Assembly: GCF_019710745.1 (NCBI RefSeq)
Contig: NZ_JAHKJW010000005.1
Location: forward strand, 129,123-193,122
Source: Streptomyces beigongshangae
GTDB lineage: Bacteria; Actinomycetota; Actinomycetes; Streptomycetales; Streptomycetaceae
Length of the DNA: 64,000 nt
Reading direction: 5' to 3'
The notes under the pieces: model-generated
What the model saw: only the letters and a program-made list of their open reading frames with translations
Told to the model about the DNA's origin: nothing
Database searches by the model: none
Translations under genes and position numbers: made by a program
Part shown: positions 7,306-14,323 of the stretch, piece by piece
Layout of the letters: each line of letters starts with the position of its first letter
Numbering within the stretch: position 1 is the first letter of the stretch

Positions 7306-8151
7306 TCAGCCTTCGTGTCGGTACAGCGGGGTGACGCGTCGACTCTCCAGCACTTCGAGCGTTGTCGGGTCGTAACGGCACGAAACAAGGGTGGAGAAGC
7401 GGCGCGTGCGGACCTCTCTATACAGCTCTGCCAGGTTGTTCTCCAGGAAGTGAACGACTCCGTTCGCTCCGATGGCGTGGACACCGGCGATGTAGAGGAA
7501 CGTTCCCTTTCCGTCCAGGCGAGGGAGACGTCCCAGGTATCCAACATCGCCGGCCGACCCGTCCTCATCCTGTGGTGACCGGAACTCTTTCCCGGCTACC
7601 TGGTCGACCAGGTGCCACGCGTGATCCTTGGCAAACCGAAGGTTGTCGTCCCCTTCGAGCACCTGCGCCACGATCGGGGACAGGCGGGGGCCGCAGACGA
7701 CGACGTGGTTGTCCCTGTTCAGGTTGACGATTCCGGTTGGCGGAATCACCTCGTACTGCGTGTCCAGCTTCATGCCACCCAGCAGCTTGCGAAGGTGCTC
7801 GAAGTTGCTGAGGTCTTCCCGAGCGACCACCTCGCTGGGGTTCTGATCGGGCGTCTTCCCTGCTTCGTACTTGCCTCCGAGCGAGACCGTGACGAGGTCC
7901 GTACCGAAGAACGCGCGCTCCGGCGGGGGCCCTGATGACGCGAGCTGACCCACGCGCCCCCTGCTGACTCCGAGTCGCTTCGCAATCTCGGCTTGGGTCA
8001 TGCCCGACGCCTGCGCCTCTTCGATCGCCTCCCGGCGGATGCGGGACAGCTCATTCACGTGGCTCTGATACCGCGCCATCAGGTCGATTGCGGCTTTGGC
8101 CCGGTCTACGGGGTCCGCGATCCCAGGGACCTGCTCCATGTCGTAGTGCAC
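7306..8151 (-). CDS. HTH regulator with unassigned C-terminal domain
   Basis: A 281-residue protein (GTG at 8151; ATG at 8139 possible). Residues 51-70, MTQAEIAKRLGVSRGRVGQL, form a textbook helix-turn-helix of the XRE/sigma-region-4 type, preceded by a helical segment with Arg/Glu pairs. The C-terminal 180 residues contain VVVCGPRLSPIVAQVL and GTFLYIAGVHAIGANGVVHF, an alpha/beta pattern that looks like a ligand-sensing or nucleotide-binding domain; I cannot name the family. It heads the operon with the PP2C-like gene and is divergent from the transfer operon. A CCTAGGGGGG element sits just upstream of its start and its inverted partner sits 88 bp away. It probably regulates itself and the transfer genes. 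Confidence 0.6.
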   Translation of the reverse strand: MHYDMEQVPGIADPVDRAKAAIDLMARYQSHVNELSRIRREAIEEAQASGMTQAEIAKRLGVSRGRVGQLASSGPPPERAFFGTDLVTVSLGGKYEAGKTPDQNPSEVVAREDLSNFEHLRKLLGGMKLDTQYEVIPPTGIVNLNRDNHVVVCGPRLSPIVAQVLEGDDNLRFAKDHAWHLVDQVAGKEFRSPQDEDGSAGDVGYLGRLPRLDGKGTFLYIAGVHAIGANGVVHFLENNLAELYREVRTRRFSTLVSCRYDPTTLEVLESRRVTPLYRHEG

Positions 8152-8166
8152 GACTCTCCGATCATC

Positions 8167-8265
8167 GCCTAGGGGGGATAGCAGACTCTACCGCGAGAGG
8201 GGGTTGCGCGCAGTTCCCAGTTTGCCTACCGTACCTATCAAGCGAGACGTCAAGCCCCCCTAGGC
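8167..8265. promoter_or_regulatory. paired GCCTAGGGGGG operators between regulator and transfer operon
   Basis: GCCTAGGGGGG at 8167-8177 and its exact reverse complement CCCCCCTAGGC at 8255-8265 face each other across the divergent intergenic region. Between them lies TTTGCCTACCGTACCTATC, a weaker relative. A similar CCCCTAGGCAGAC occurs at 13787-13799 beside the repeats that follow traB. Facing identical sites in a divergent promoter region suggest repressor operators, most simply for the HTH protein. Confidence 0.5.
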
Positions 8266-8356
8266 AAACCGGGGGTGGTCTGTCGTGGCTGCTTGACCTG
8301 CACAGAAGTGCCCGGAGGAAAGCCCGCGGGGTGAGTACGAAGGAAGCACAGGCTCT

Positions 8357-8568
8357 TTGACAACTGAATGGGGATCACGCCGCCTCTCCTCGGCCAAGTA
8401 GGCGGCCACACGGAATCTCACGTGTGCGGTACAGCGCGACTCGACCTTTCCGCAGCTCAACGCTGCGGCCGGTTGCCTCCGCTGCTCGTCTCGTACGAGC
8501 AGCGCTGAGGGGAGCCGGAGATCCGACTTCAACGGCGAGCGGTCCCCGGGTGGCACCCCGGGGACCGC
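8357..8568 (+). promoter_or_regulatory. structured leader of the transfer operon
   Basis: The stretch before the first transfer gene contains CTCTTTGACAACTGAAT (8354-8370), which carries a TTGACA hexamer and also resembles an rRNA boxA antitermination element. It is followed by hairpins GCTGCTCGT/ACGAGCAGC (8481-8503) and GCGGTCCCCGGG/CCCGGGGACCGC (8539-8568, loop 6 nt). The second hairpin would terminate transcription unless read through. TTAGGGAGA lies before the ATG at 8605. An attenuated or antiterminated leader is a reasonable inference. Confidence 0.4.
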
Positions 8569-8604
8569 GTTCGGGCCGTTCCACTGATTAGGGAGACACG
8601 ACCC

Positions 8605-8868
8605 ATGAAGCACATCGGTGCTGTTCAGGCGGTTGTTACCGCCGACGTTTTCGACTGCGAGCCGACGGCCGCGGAGCTGGACGCGATCGAGCGGGAGATG
8701 CCGTTCATCCTGGCCGGTGTCGAGCTGCTGGACGCGCAGATCACCACCCTTGACCGGACCCCGAGCGAGCTGGACGCGCGGCGGATCCGTCGGGCCCGTC
8801 GCCGGGTGCTGGCCGCGCGCCGTGAGCTGGCCAACCGCTCGATCACGTTCGCGGGGGTTGGGGCATGA
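8605..8868 (+). CDS. DUF6284-like small protein, first gene of the transfer operon
   Basis: An 87-residue, largely helical protein. The central pattern PTAAELDAIEREMPFILAGV followed by LDAQITTLDRTPSELDARRI and a basic RRARRRVLAARREL helix is what I recall of DUF6284, common at the head of Streptomyces plasmid and AICE transfer operons. It has a good ribosome-binding site (AGGGAGA). Its stop overlaps the next ATG. Function unknown; the basic C-terminus could bind nucleic acid. Confidence 0.65.
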   Translation: MKHIGAVQAVVTADVFDCEPTAAELDAIEREMPFILAGVELLDAQITTLDRTPSELDARRIRRARRRVLAARRELANRSITFAGVGA

Positions 8869-9032
8869 GCGAACGCGAGATCCTCGACAGCTTCCCCGCT
8901 GGTCACCCGCGCGGGAGCTGGCCCGCGGAGGAGCGGGCCGTCGCGCTGCGGGAGCAGGGCGAGAGCGTCACGGTCGTCATGGACCTGGACACGGACCGCT
9001 TCCTGGTCGTCTCCAGGGCGGTGGCGGCATGA
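8865..9032 (+). CDS. hypothetical small protein
   Basis: A 55-residue ORF starting MSEREILDSFPAGHPRGSWP, too short for usual gene callers. It has ATGA overlaps at both ends, which makes it a real member of the operon. A short acidic/basic helix (AEERAVALREQGESV) precedes a beta-like tail (VTVVMDLDTDRFLVVSRAV). I know no homologue by name. Confidence 0.6.
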   Translation: MSEREILDSFPAGHPRGSWPAEERAVALREQGESVTVVMDLDTDRFLVVSRAVAA

Positions 9033-9358
9033 GGGAGAGCCTGACGCTGGATGAGGTGGCCGTGCCGCTGCGGGCGCTGCGTCTGCTGGCGGTGGACTTC
9101 GGGCACCTGCCGGCTCCGAGCGTGCACGTGTCCACGATCTACCCGCAGCGCCTGGAGCTGACGTTCTACGACGACCTTTCCGGCTTCGAGAGGTGGCGGG
9201 AGGCGCTGGGGATCGTCCCGGAGGCGGTGACCTATCGCGAGCAGAATGACGGGCAGACCGGGGTCCTGCGCGCGGGCGTCGACCATGCGGGCGCCGCGGT
9301 CCACCTGACGGGCTACGCGGATATCGTCACCCCGGTACCGGCCGGGGGTGCGGCGTGA
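9029..9358 (+). CDS. hypothetical protein of the transfer operon
   Basis: A 109-residue protein, overlapping its neighbours by 4 bp on each side. The alternating pattern VHVSTIYPQRLELTFYDDLS, then FERWREALGI, then GVDHAGAAVHLTGYADIVTP suggests a small alpha/beta fold with two sheets. No family recognised. Conserved placement between DUF6284 and SpdB-like genes suggests an accessory transfer or regulatory role. Confidence 0.55.
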   Translation: MRESLTLDEVAVPLRALRLLAVDFGHLPAPSVHVSTIYPQRLELTFYDDLSGFERWREALGIVPEAVTYREQNDGQTGVLRAGVDHAGAAVHLTGYADIVTPVPAGGAA

Positions 9359-10224
9359 GTGCCGCGGCTCGCGTCGACGCGTCGTTGACGCCCGTCGAAG
9401 CCACCTCGACGCCCGTCGCTGTGGATCGTGCCATCACCGCGCTGGCTGCGGTGCTCACGGTGTTGCTGACGGCGGTGGCGTTCTGGCTCTCCTATGAGCA
9501 CTTGCAGGAGGTTGCCGCCCGGCACGGCATGCAGGAAGCGGTCGCCCGCTCCTGGGCGTGGCCGGCCACGGTGGATTTGTTCATCGTGATCGGAGAGCTG
9601 CTGATCCTGCGCGCCTCCCTCGCCCACCGGGTCGACTGGTGGGCCATTGGCCTGGTCACCGCAGGTGACGGCGCCTCCATCGCGCTGAACGTGGCCGGTG
9701 TCGGGCAGGACGCGGACGCCCTGAACTACGTGGTGGCCGCGGTTCCCCCGGTGGCCGCGCTGCTGGCGTTCGGGGCGCTGATGCGGCAGGTGCACGCCTA
9801 CCTTGCCCGCCGCGCTTCGACGGGCGTCGACGCACCCTCGACGCCCGTCGACGTGCGCGTCGACCGCGAGCCCGAGACACCGGCCGCGCCTGTGCCTCCG
9901 GTGCTCGATCCGGTGCCCGTGGCTCCGGCTGTGCCGGTGGCGCCGGTGGCCGGGTCGACGCCCGTCGACCCGGAGCCGGCCTCCGTCGACGCGGCCTCGA
10001 CGCCCGTCGACCTGTGCGCGCCGGTGGTCTACGCGAACCGAATCGATCAGTTGGTGCGGGCGCTGTATGGCACGGATTTCGTGCAGCCGAGTACGGCGCG
10101 GATGACGCAGGCGATGACGGCGGCGGGGCTGGGGGCGTCGGAGTCGACGGCCCGCACCGCGCGTGGCCGGGTCAAGGCCCGTGAACCGTACCTGGCCGAC
10201 CTTCCCGCCACGATCGCCGGCTGA
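9355..10224 (+). CDS. DUF2637 membrane protein (SpdB-like)
   Basis: A 289-residue protein (GTG start at 9355, overlapping the upstream stop). It has about four transmembrane segments between residues 25 and 145 (ITALAAVLTVLLTAVAFWLS, VDLFIVIGELLILRASLA, AIGLVTAGDGASIALNVAG, VVAAVPPVAALLAFGALM), the DUF2637 plan. Residues about 155-220 form a Pro/Val/Asp-rich linker with repeated STPVD. The C-terminal 60 residues carry a helical domain (TARMTQAMTAAGLGASESTA) that may bind DNA. DUF2637 proteins are considered SpdB-like and assist intramycelial plasmid spread. The STPVD units are encoded by a repeated 14-bp palindrome, listed separately. Confidence 0.75.
   Translation: MSAAARVDASLTPVEATSTPVAVDRAITALAAVLTVLLTAVAFWLSYEHLQEVAARHGMQEAVARSWAWPATVDLFIVIGELLILRASLAHRVDWWAIGLVTAGDGASIALNVAGVGQDADALNYVVAAVPPVAALLAFGALMRQVHAYLARRASTGVDAPSTPVDVRVDREPETPAAPVPPVLDPVPVAPAVPVAPVAGSTPVDPEPASVDAASTPVDLCAPVVYANRIDQLVRALYGTDFVQPSTARMTQAMTAAGLGASESTARTARGRVKAREPYLADLPATIAG
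9385..10010. repeat. six copies of the palindrome TCGACGCCCGTCGA inside the SpdB-like gene
   Basis: Copies at 9385-9398 (first two bases differ), 9406-9418, 9817-9830 (TCGACGGGCGTCGA, opposite centre), 9838-9851, 9955-9968 and 9997-10010. Each encodes STPVD, TPVE or STGVD. The near-perfect nucleotide conservation in all copies, with no synonymous drift, suggests the DNA rather than only the peptide is under selection, or recent expansion. Confidence 0.55.
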
Positions 10225-10241
10225 ACGGCAGGACGGCGCTC

Positions 10242-10625
10242 ATGTCGTACTCCTTCGCCAAGTGCTTCGACCCCACCGGCGCCCGCCACGGGATACCCAC
10301 CTTCCCCTGGCGCTACGCCCCGGACGGTCTGGCCACCCGCCGTCAGCTCCGCGCCCGGGGCCTGCGCCCCGGCGGTCAGCCGATCGCGGGGCAGGTGCTG
10401 CGCCCGCGCTACCGGCGCGGCCCGCTGGTGGCCTACCTCTACCGCCTCGACCGGGCCAAGCCCGTGCGCCCGATGACGCCGGCCAAGCGGGCCGCGCTGG
10501 CCAGGGCGAATACCGCGCGCCGCACGTGCCCGCAGTGCCGGCGCGATGCCGGCTACGTCATCCCCACCTCGCTGGGGGTGTGCGTGCCCTGCGCCTTTCC
10601 CGATGACGAACAGCGCGCCGCCTGA
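10242..10625 (+). CDS. RRQL motif-containing zinc-ribbon protein
   Basis: A 127-residue basic protein. It contains the eponymous RRQLRARGLRPGGQ motif (about residues 33-46) and a C-terminal zinc ribbon, CPQCRRDAG...CVPC. This family is common in Streptomyces conjugative plasmids and AICEs, beside SpdB/TraA genes; its role is not established. Arg-rich composition plus the zinc ribbon suggest nucleic-acid binding. The gap to the upstream gene is only 17 bp. Confidence 0.7.
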   Translation: MSYSFAKCFDPTGARHGIPTFPWRYAPDGLATRRQLRARGLRPGGQPIAGQVLRPRYRRGPLVAYLYRLDRAKPVRPMTPAKRAALARANTARRTCPQCRRDAGYVIPTSLGVCVPCAFPDDEQRAA

Positions 10626-10655
10626 ACATCCCTCAACCTGTCTGGGAGTTTCGCT

Positions 10656-11159
10656 GTGACCAGCCGTACCCGCCCCCGCCGCACCGTGAAGGTGCCCGCC
10701 GGGGCCACCACTGTCCGTATCCCGCGCCAGCGCGGGCGCCGTAGTGCTCAGCCGTTCGTGGTCGTGATGCCCGAACGCCCCTCCCTCACCCGCGAAACCC
10801 TGGCCGCCGTGGGAGCTCTGCTGTGGCACTTCCGCGGCGCGCTGGCCCCCACCGGCTTCGCCGTGCTCGCCCTGGTGGTGAGCGCCGTCCTGCACATGAT
10901 CGCGTGGTGGTCGGGTTTGGTCCTGGCCCCTGTCGCGGCGGGTCCGCTGGTGTGGCTGCTGGTCATGCAGCGCCGCCGCCCCGCCGCCGGCACCGCCCTG
11001 GCCTGGCGTATCGCCCTGGCCGCCCTGGCCGCCTCCTCGCTGGCGTGGCTGGCGCTGGCCGCCGGCTTCGGGCCGCTGGCCGGAGCGCTGGAGGTGTGGT
11101 GGCTGCTGATGCTGCTCACCGCACAGACCGCCTGGCTCATCGTCCGCCGCACCCACTGA
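10656..11159 (+). CDS. membrane protein of the transfer operon
   Basis: A 167-residue protein from a GTG preceded by TGGGAG. A basic N-terminal third (residues 1-40, many Arg) is followed by about four hydrophobic segments: TGFAVLALVVSAVLHMIAWW, LVLAPVAAGPLVWLLVM, RIALAALAASSLAWLALAAG and WWLLMLLTAQTAWLIV. Size, topology and place suggest an Spd-type spread protein or a partner of the TraB pore. The assignment rests on context. Confidence 0.55.
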   Translation: MTSRTRPRRTVKVPAGATTVRIPRQRGRRSAQPFVVVMPERPSLTRETLAAVGALLWHFRGALAPTGFAVLALVVSAVLHMIAWWSGLVLAPVAAGPLVWLLVMQRRRPAAGTALAWRIALAALAASSLAWLALAAGFGPLAGALEVWWLLMLLTAQTAWLIVRRTH

Positions 11160-11176
11160 GCTGAGAAGAGACCTCC

Positions 11177-11671
11177 ATGGCAGACAAGGGCAACAAGTTC
11201 GCCAACGCGGGAGCCGCGGCCGGCGGGTTCGTCGGTGCGATGGGCAGTACGTTCGTCCCGCCCGTCAACATCAACATTAACCGGGGCAACGGCGCGGTCG
11301 TCCAGCACGCGCAGGGCAGCTCGCTGCTTCCGGCCCCGGAGTTCACCTCCCCGGCGCAGGTGCGCGACTACTGCAACACCCTGCGGGCCGCCGGCGTGAC
11401 GCTCTCCATCGAGGTGGCCATGGGCGCGGAGATCCTCAAGGGCGTCCTGGCCGCGGTCCCCGACCCGGACGGGCGCGCTTTCGGCTCCCGCATCCGGGCC
11501 GCGAAGGTGGCCCGCAAGATGCAGAAAGCCGCCGATGACCTGCGCCATGCCGCGCGCAGCGCCGCCGCCTGCTACGCCACCTTCCAGCAGGAATACGAGG
11601 AGGAGATCAACCGGGTGCGCCACCGTGCCCGCAAGCCGCAGGCGCCGGTCATGAACTGGGCCCAGCAGTAG
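11177..11671 (+). CDS. plasmid transfer protein TraA-like
   Basis: A 164-residue protein. After a Gly/Asn-rich head, the core EFTSPAQVRDYCNTLRAAGV, then LSIEVAMGAEILKGVLAAVP, then DPDGRAFGSRIRAAKVARKM matches what I know as the TraA protein of Streptomyces conjugative plasmids and AICEs. The C-terminus is a basic/acidic helix (KAADDLRHAARSAAACYATF). It lies 17 bp before traB-like, the usual order. It probably assists the TraB translocase; the exact biochemical role is not established. Confidence 0.7.
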   Translation: MADKGNKFANAGAAAGGFVGAMGSTFVPPVNININRGNGAVVQHAQGSSLLPAPEFTSPAQVRDYCNTLRAAGVTLSIEVAMGAEILKGVLAAVPDPDGRAFGSRIRAAKVARKMQKAADDLRHAARSAAACYATFQQEYEEEINRVRHRARKPQAPVMNWAQQ

Positions 11672-11687
11672 AAAGGGAGGCCACCGT

Positions 11688-13751
11688 ATGAGCAGGAACA
11701 CCCGCGGCCGCAGCCGCGCGGACTTTCCCGAGGAGGGGAGCGTCATGGCCCCCTACCCGCTGGCCGGCCAGAGCACGGGCGGCAGCATCGGCGCCTACCT
11801 CCTCAACCGGGCCAAGCCGCACCTTCCCCCCTGGCTGGGAGTCGGGGCGGCCGGTGTGGCCGGAGCGCTCGGAAACTGGCGCTGGGGCGAGTCCGCCGCC
11901 GCTGGCGTCGGCCTCACCCTCGCGTCCGTGGCGCTGTCCGGCGCCACCTGGTGGATCGGCCGCTCCACCAGCGCGCAACGGCGCCTGCACTCCGCGATCA
12001 CCGTGGCGTCCGGGTCGGCCTGGGTGACCGCCGCCTGCCTGGCCGGACCGATGGCCGGTCCGCTGGACGATCTGTACCTGATGGGCGGGCCCGCGCTGGC
12101 GCTGTCCTGGAACGTGCGGATGCTCCTGCGCACCTCCGACCCCTCGGGCGAGAGCGGCGACAAGGGCCTGCTGGAGAAGGTCGGACTGGCCCGGGCGCAG
12201 ATCGGCGCGGCGAAGGTGGAGCCCAACCGGGTCACCGCTCCTGTCGCGCTCGCCCCGGGCGAGCAGACCAACGAGGACATGGCCAAAGCCCTGGGCAACC
12301 TCGCCTCCGCCCTGGACCTGCCGACTTCCGCCGTGCGCTACACCCCCGACCCCGACTCGAACCGGCGTGGGGAGCTGGTCATCGTCCCCGAAGACATGCT
12401 GTCGGAGGTGGTGGAGTGGGAGGGACCGTCGAACGTGGGCGGCTCGATCGCCGATCCGCTGGTCATCGGCCGCTACGACGACGGCGCCCCGCTGCTCATC
12501 TGGCTGCCCGGCGACCCGGAGGCGGGCCGCAACTCCACCCACATCCTCATTGCCGGCGGGACCGGCTCCGGCAAGGGCGACGCCGCCCTCAACCTCCTCA
12601 CCGAGGTGCTCTCGCGCCGGGACGTCATCGTGTGGTTCTCCGACCCCAAGATGTACCAGGACTTCGCCACCCTGCGCCCCGCCCTCGACTGGGCCGCGGA
12701 AGGCGGCGCATCCACAGAGATCCAGGTGGCCGCGGTGGAAGCCGTCATCCCCGCCCGTACCCGCTGGCTGGGGGCGCACGGCTACCGCCAGTGGGTCCCC
12801 GAAGCCGCTAAGACACAGAACAGCGCCGAGCACACCTGCCGGCCGGACGGGACGGCGTGCGGGTGCGCGGGGATGCCGTTCCTGGTCACCTGGTTCGAGG
12901 AGGCCGCCAACACCCTGCGCGCGCTGGGTGATAGCGCGTTCACCGGCATCGCCCAGGAAGCCCGCTCCGCGGGCGTCTGCCTGATCGTCTCCCTTCAGCG
13001 CCCCTCCTACGACCAGATGTCGACCAGCACGCGTGCGTCCCTGCCATCGGTCATCGCCCTCGGGTGCGACCCGCGGGACGAGGGATTCTCCCTGCCGGAC
13101 GAGGTGCTGGCCGCGGGCGCGCACCCCGGGGCGTGGGGCAACCGGCGGCCCGGCTACTGCTACGCCGTCTCCCCCGGCATCCCCGAGGACCGCTACGCCT
13201 CCCCGGGCCGCACCCGGCGCTTCACCCACCGGGCACTGCCGGTCATGGAAATGCTCGCCACCTGGACCCAGCGCAACGGCGCCGGCGCCGACCCCGTCAC
13301 TGCCGGGGCCGCTCGCAGCGTCGCCGGCACCGCCTACACCGGCCGCCCCGACGAAGACGCCGCCGCGCAGCCGGCAGGACTGCGGGCCGTTCAGGAGGAC
13401 GACATGGACACCGTCGGCCCGCGGGTGGACCCGGAAGACGTCGACATCGATCCGGAAGCCGACCTGCCCGGCGCGCAGGCCGGCGACGATACGCCGATCT
13501 TCGGGCAGGAGTCGGGGCGTAAGCCGTCGCCGGAGGAGGCGCGGGAACTGTTCGCCCAAGCGCTCGCGGAGTTCGAGCACAACGGACAGATGATCGTGGG
13601 CCCGGTCGACTTCATGGACTGGTGCGACCGGCACAACCTGGGTCGCTCCTGGGTGTCCAAGCGGCTGAAGGAAGCCGCCCTCGACGGCCGCCTGGAAGCG
13701 ACGAACATCACCGGCCGTTGGCGCATCGTCCCCGTCCTCACGGCCGCCTGA
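11688..13751 (+). CDS. traB: TraB/TraSA-like FtsK-SpoIIIE family DNA translocase
   Basis: A 687-residue hexameric motor expected to pump double-stranded plasmid DNA between hyphae. Two N-terminal hydrophobic stretches lie within about residues 45-130 (VGAAGVAGALGNW, GVGLTLASVALSGATWWI, AITVASGSAWVTAACLAG). Walker A is GGTGSGKGD (290-298), and Walker B-like FLVTWFEEAAN with the following SLQRPSYDQMST marks the FtsK core. After an acidic linker rich in Asp/Pro, the last 60 residues (FMDWCDRHNLGRSWVSKRLK...) form a winged helix like the FtsK gamma domain, which in TraB recognises 8-bp clt repeats. The ribosome-binding site AAAGGGAGG precedes the ATG; a second in-frame ATG (11745) also follows AGGAGGGG. 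The candidate clt lies immediately downstream. Confidence 0.88.
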   Translation: MSRNTRGRSRADFPEEGSVMAPYPLAGQSTGGSIGAYLLNRAKPHLPPWLGVGAAGVAGALGNWRWGESAAAGVGLTLASVALSGATWWIGRSTSAQRRLHSAITVASGSAWVTAACLAGPMAGPLDDLYLMGGPALALSWNVRMLLRTSDPSGESGDKGLLEKVGLARAQIGAAKVEPNRVTAPVALAPGEQTNEDMAKALGNLASALDLPTSAVRYTPDPDSNRRGELVIVPEDMLSEVVEWEGPSNVGGSIADPLVIGRYDDGAPLLIWLPGDPEAGRNSTHILIAGGTGSGKGDAALNLLTEVLSRRDVIVWFSDPKMYQDFATLRPALDWAAEGGASTEIQVAAVEAVIPARTRWLGAHGYRQWVPEAAKTQNSAEHTCRPDGTACGCAGMPFLVTWFEEAANTLRALGDSAFTGIAQEARSAGVCLIVSLQRPSYDQMSTSTRASLPSVIALGCDPRDEGFSLPDEVLAAGAHPGAWGNRRPGYCYAVSPGIPEDRYASPGRTRRFTHRALPVMEMLATWTQRNGAGADPVTAGAARSVAGTAYTGRPDEDAAAQPAGLRAVQEDDMDTVGPRVDPEDVDIDPEADLPGAQAGDDTPIFGQESGRKPSPEEARELFAQALAEFEHNGQMIVGPVDFMDWCDRHNLGRSWVSKRLKEAALDGRLEATNITGRWRIVPVLTAA

Positions 13752-13753
13752 CG

Positions 13754-13860
13754 CCCGTCACACGTGACGGGCCCGTCACACCCAAACCCCTAGGCAGACA
13801 CGGGTGTGACGCGTCATCACACCCGCCCGTCACACCCTCTGACGCCTACGCGTCACACCC
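13754..13860. repeat. GTCACACC repeat cluster after traB; candidate clt
   Basis: Two perfect copies of GCCCGTCACACCC (13771-13783 and 13825-13837, 54 bp apart), partial copies GCCCGTCACAC (13753-13763) and GCGTCACACCC (13850-13860), and an inverted copy GGGTGTGACG (13802-13811). CCCGTCAC-AC-GTGACGGG (13754-13771) is a perfect 8-bp palindrome. In Streptomyces plasmids the cis-acting transfer locus consists of 8-bp repeats bound by the TraB winged helix and lies next to traB, which fits this location. An operator for the following genes is an alternative. Confidence 0.55.
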
Positions 13861-13923
13861 ACCCGCACGCGCCCGCACGCCCCTGCGGACGCGTGCGCTC
13901 GGCTCACCCGAAGGGAGCCGTCG

Positions 13924-14235
13924 ATGGCTCACCGAGACCCGCCGGGGATCATCGCCCCGCACGTCCCCGCCGACGCCTACCGCCGCGCCGAAGCCACTGG
14001 CGCGCCGGTCGTCATCGTCGTCCACACCACCGGCCCGGCCGGCCTTCCGTGGCGCCGGATCCTCATCCCGCTCGCCGTCGCCGCAGCCGCGGCCCTGGGC
14101 GGCTGGGGGCTGGTCGTCGCGCTGTGCGCGCTGCTCGACGCCGCCGCCCACACCGCAACCGTCATCGCCGGAGCCGCCGGACCCCTCGGCATCGGAGGAA
14201 TCACCCTCCGCCTCACCCGCACCAAGCACCTCTAG
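13924..14235 (+). CDS. small Spd-like membrane protein
   Basis: A 103-residue protein with a hydrophilic N-terminus containing VPADAYRRAEATGAPVVIVV and two hydrophobic segments (ILIPLAVAAAAALGGWGLVV and AATVIAGAAGPLGIGGIT-like, residues about 50-95). A ribosome-binding site GAAGGGAG precedes the ATG. Small two-helix proteins after traB in Streptomyces plasmids are usually spread (Spd) proteins. Assignment rests on size and context. Confidence 0.55.
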   Translation: MAHRDPPGIIAPHVPADAYRRAEATGAPVVIVVHTTGPAGLPWRRILIPLAVAAAAALGGWGLVVALCALLDAAAHTATVIAGAAGPLGIGGITLRLTRTKHL

Positions 14236-14241
14236 CTACGC

Positions 14242-14285
14242 CCGGGGCGACCGCCCCTCTCGGCAAAGATTCGCGGTCGCCCCGG
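14242..14285 (+). terminator. hairpin between the Spd-like gene and the methylase gene
   Basis: CCGGGGCGACCG (14242-14253) pairs with CGGTCGCCCCGG (14274-14285) across 20 nt. No U-tract follows. It may be an attenuator separating transfer genes from the methylase-replication block, or an mRNA processing and stability structure. Confidence 0.45.
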
Positions 14286-14323
14286 CCCAACCGTCCTCAA
14301 CAGACCTGTTGGAGGTCTCCAGC

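Noticed and set aside
11649..13634. Long leftward frame across traB
   Set aside because: Shadow of traB; composition is Gly/Arg/Val-rich with no motif, and traB has all FtsK features.
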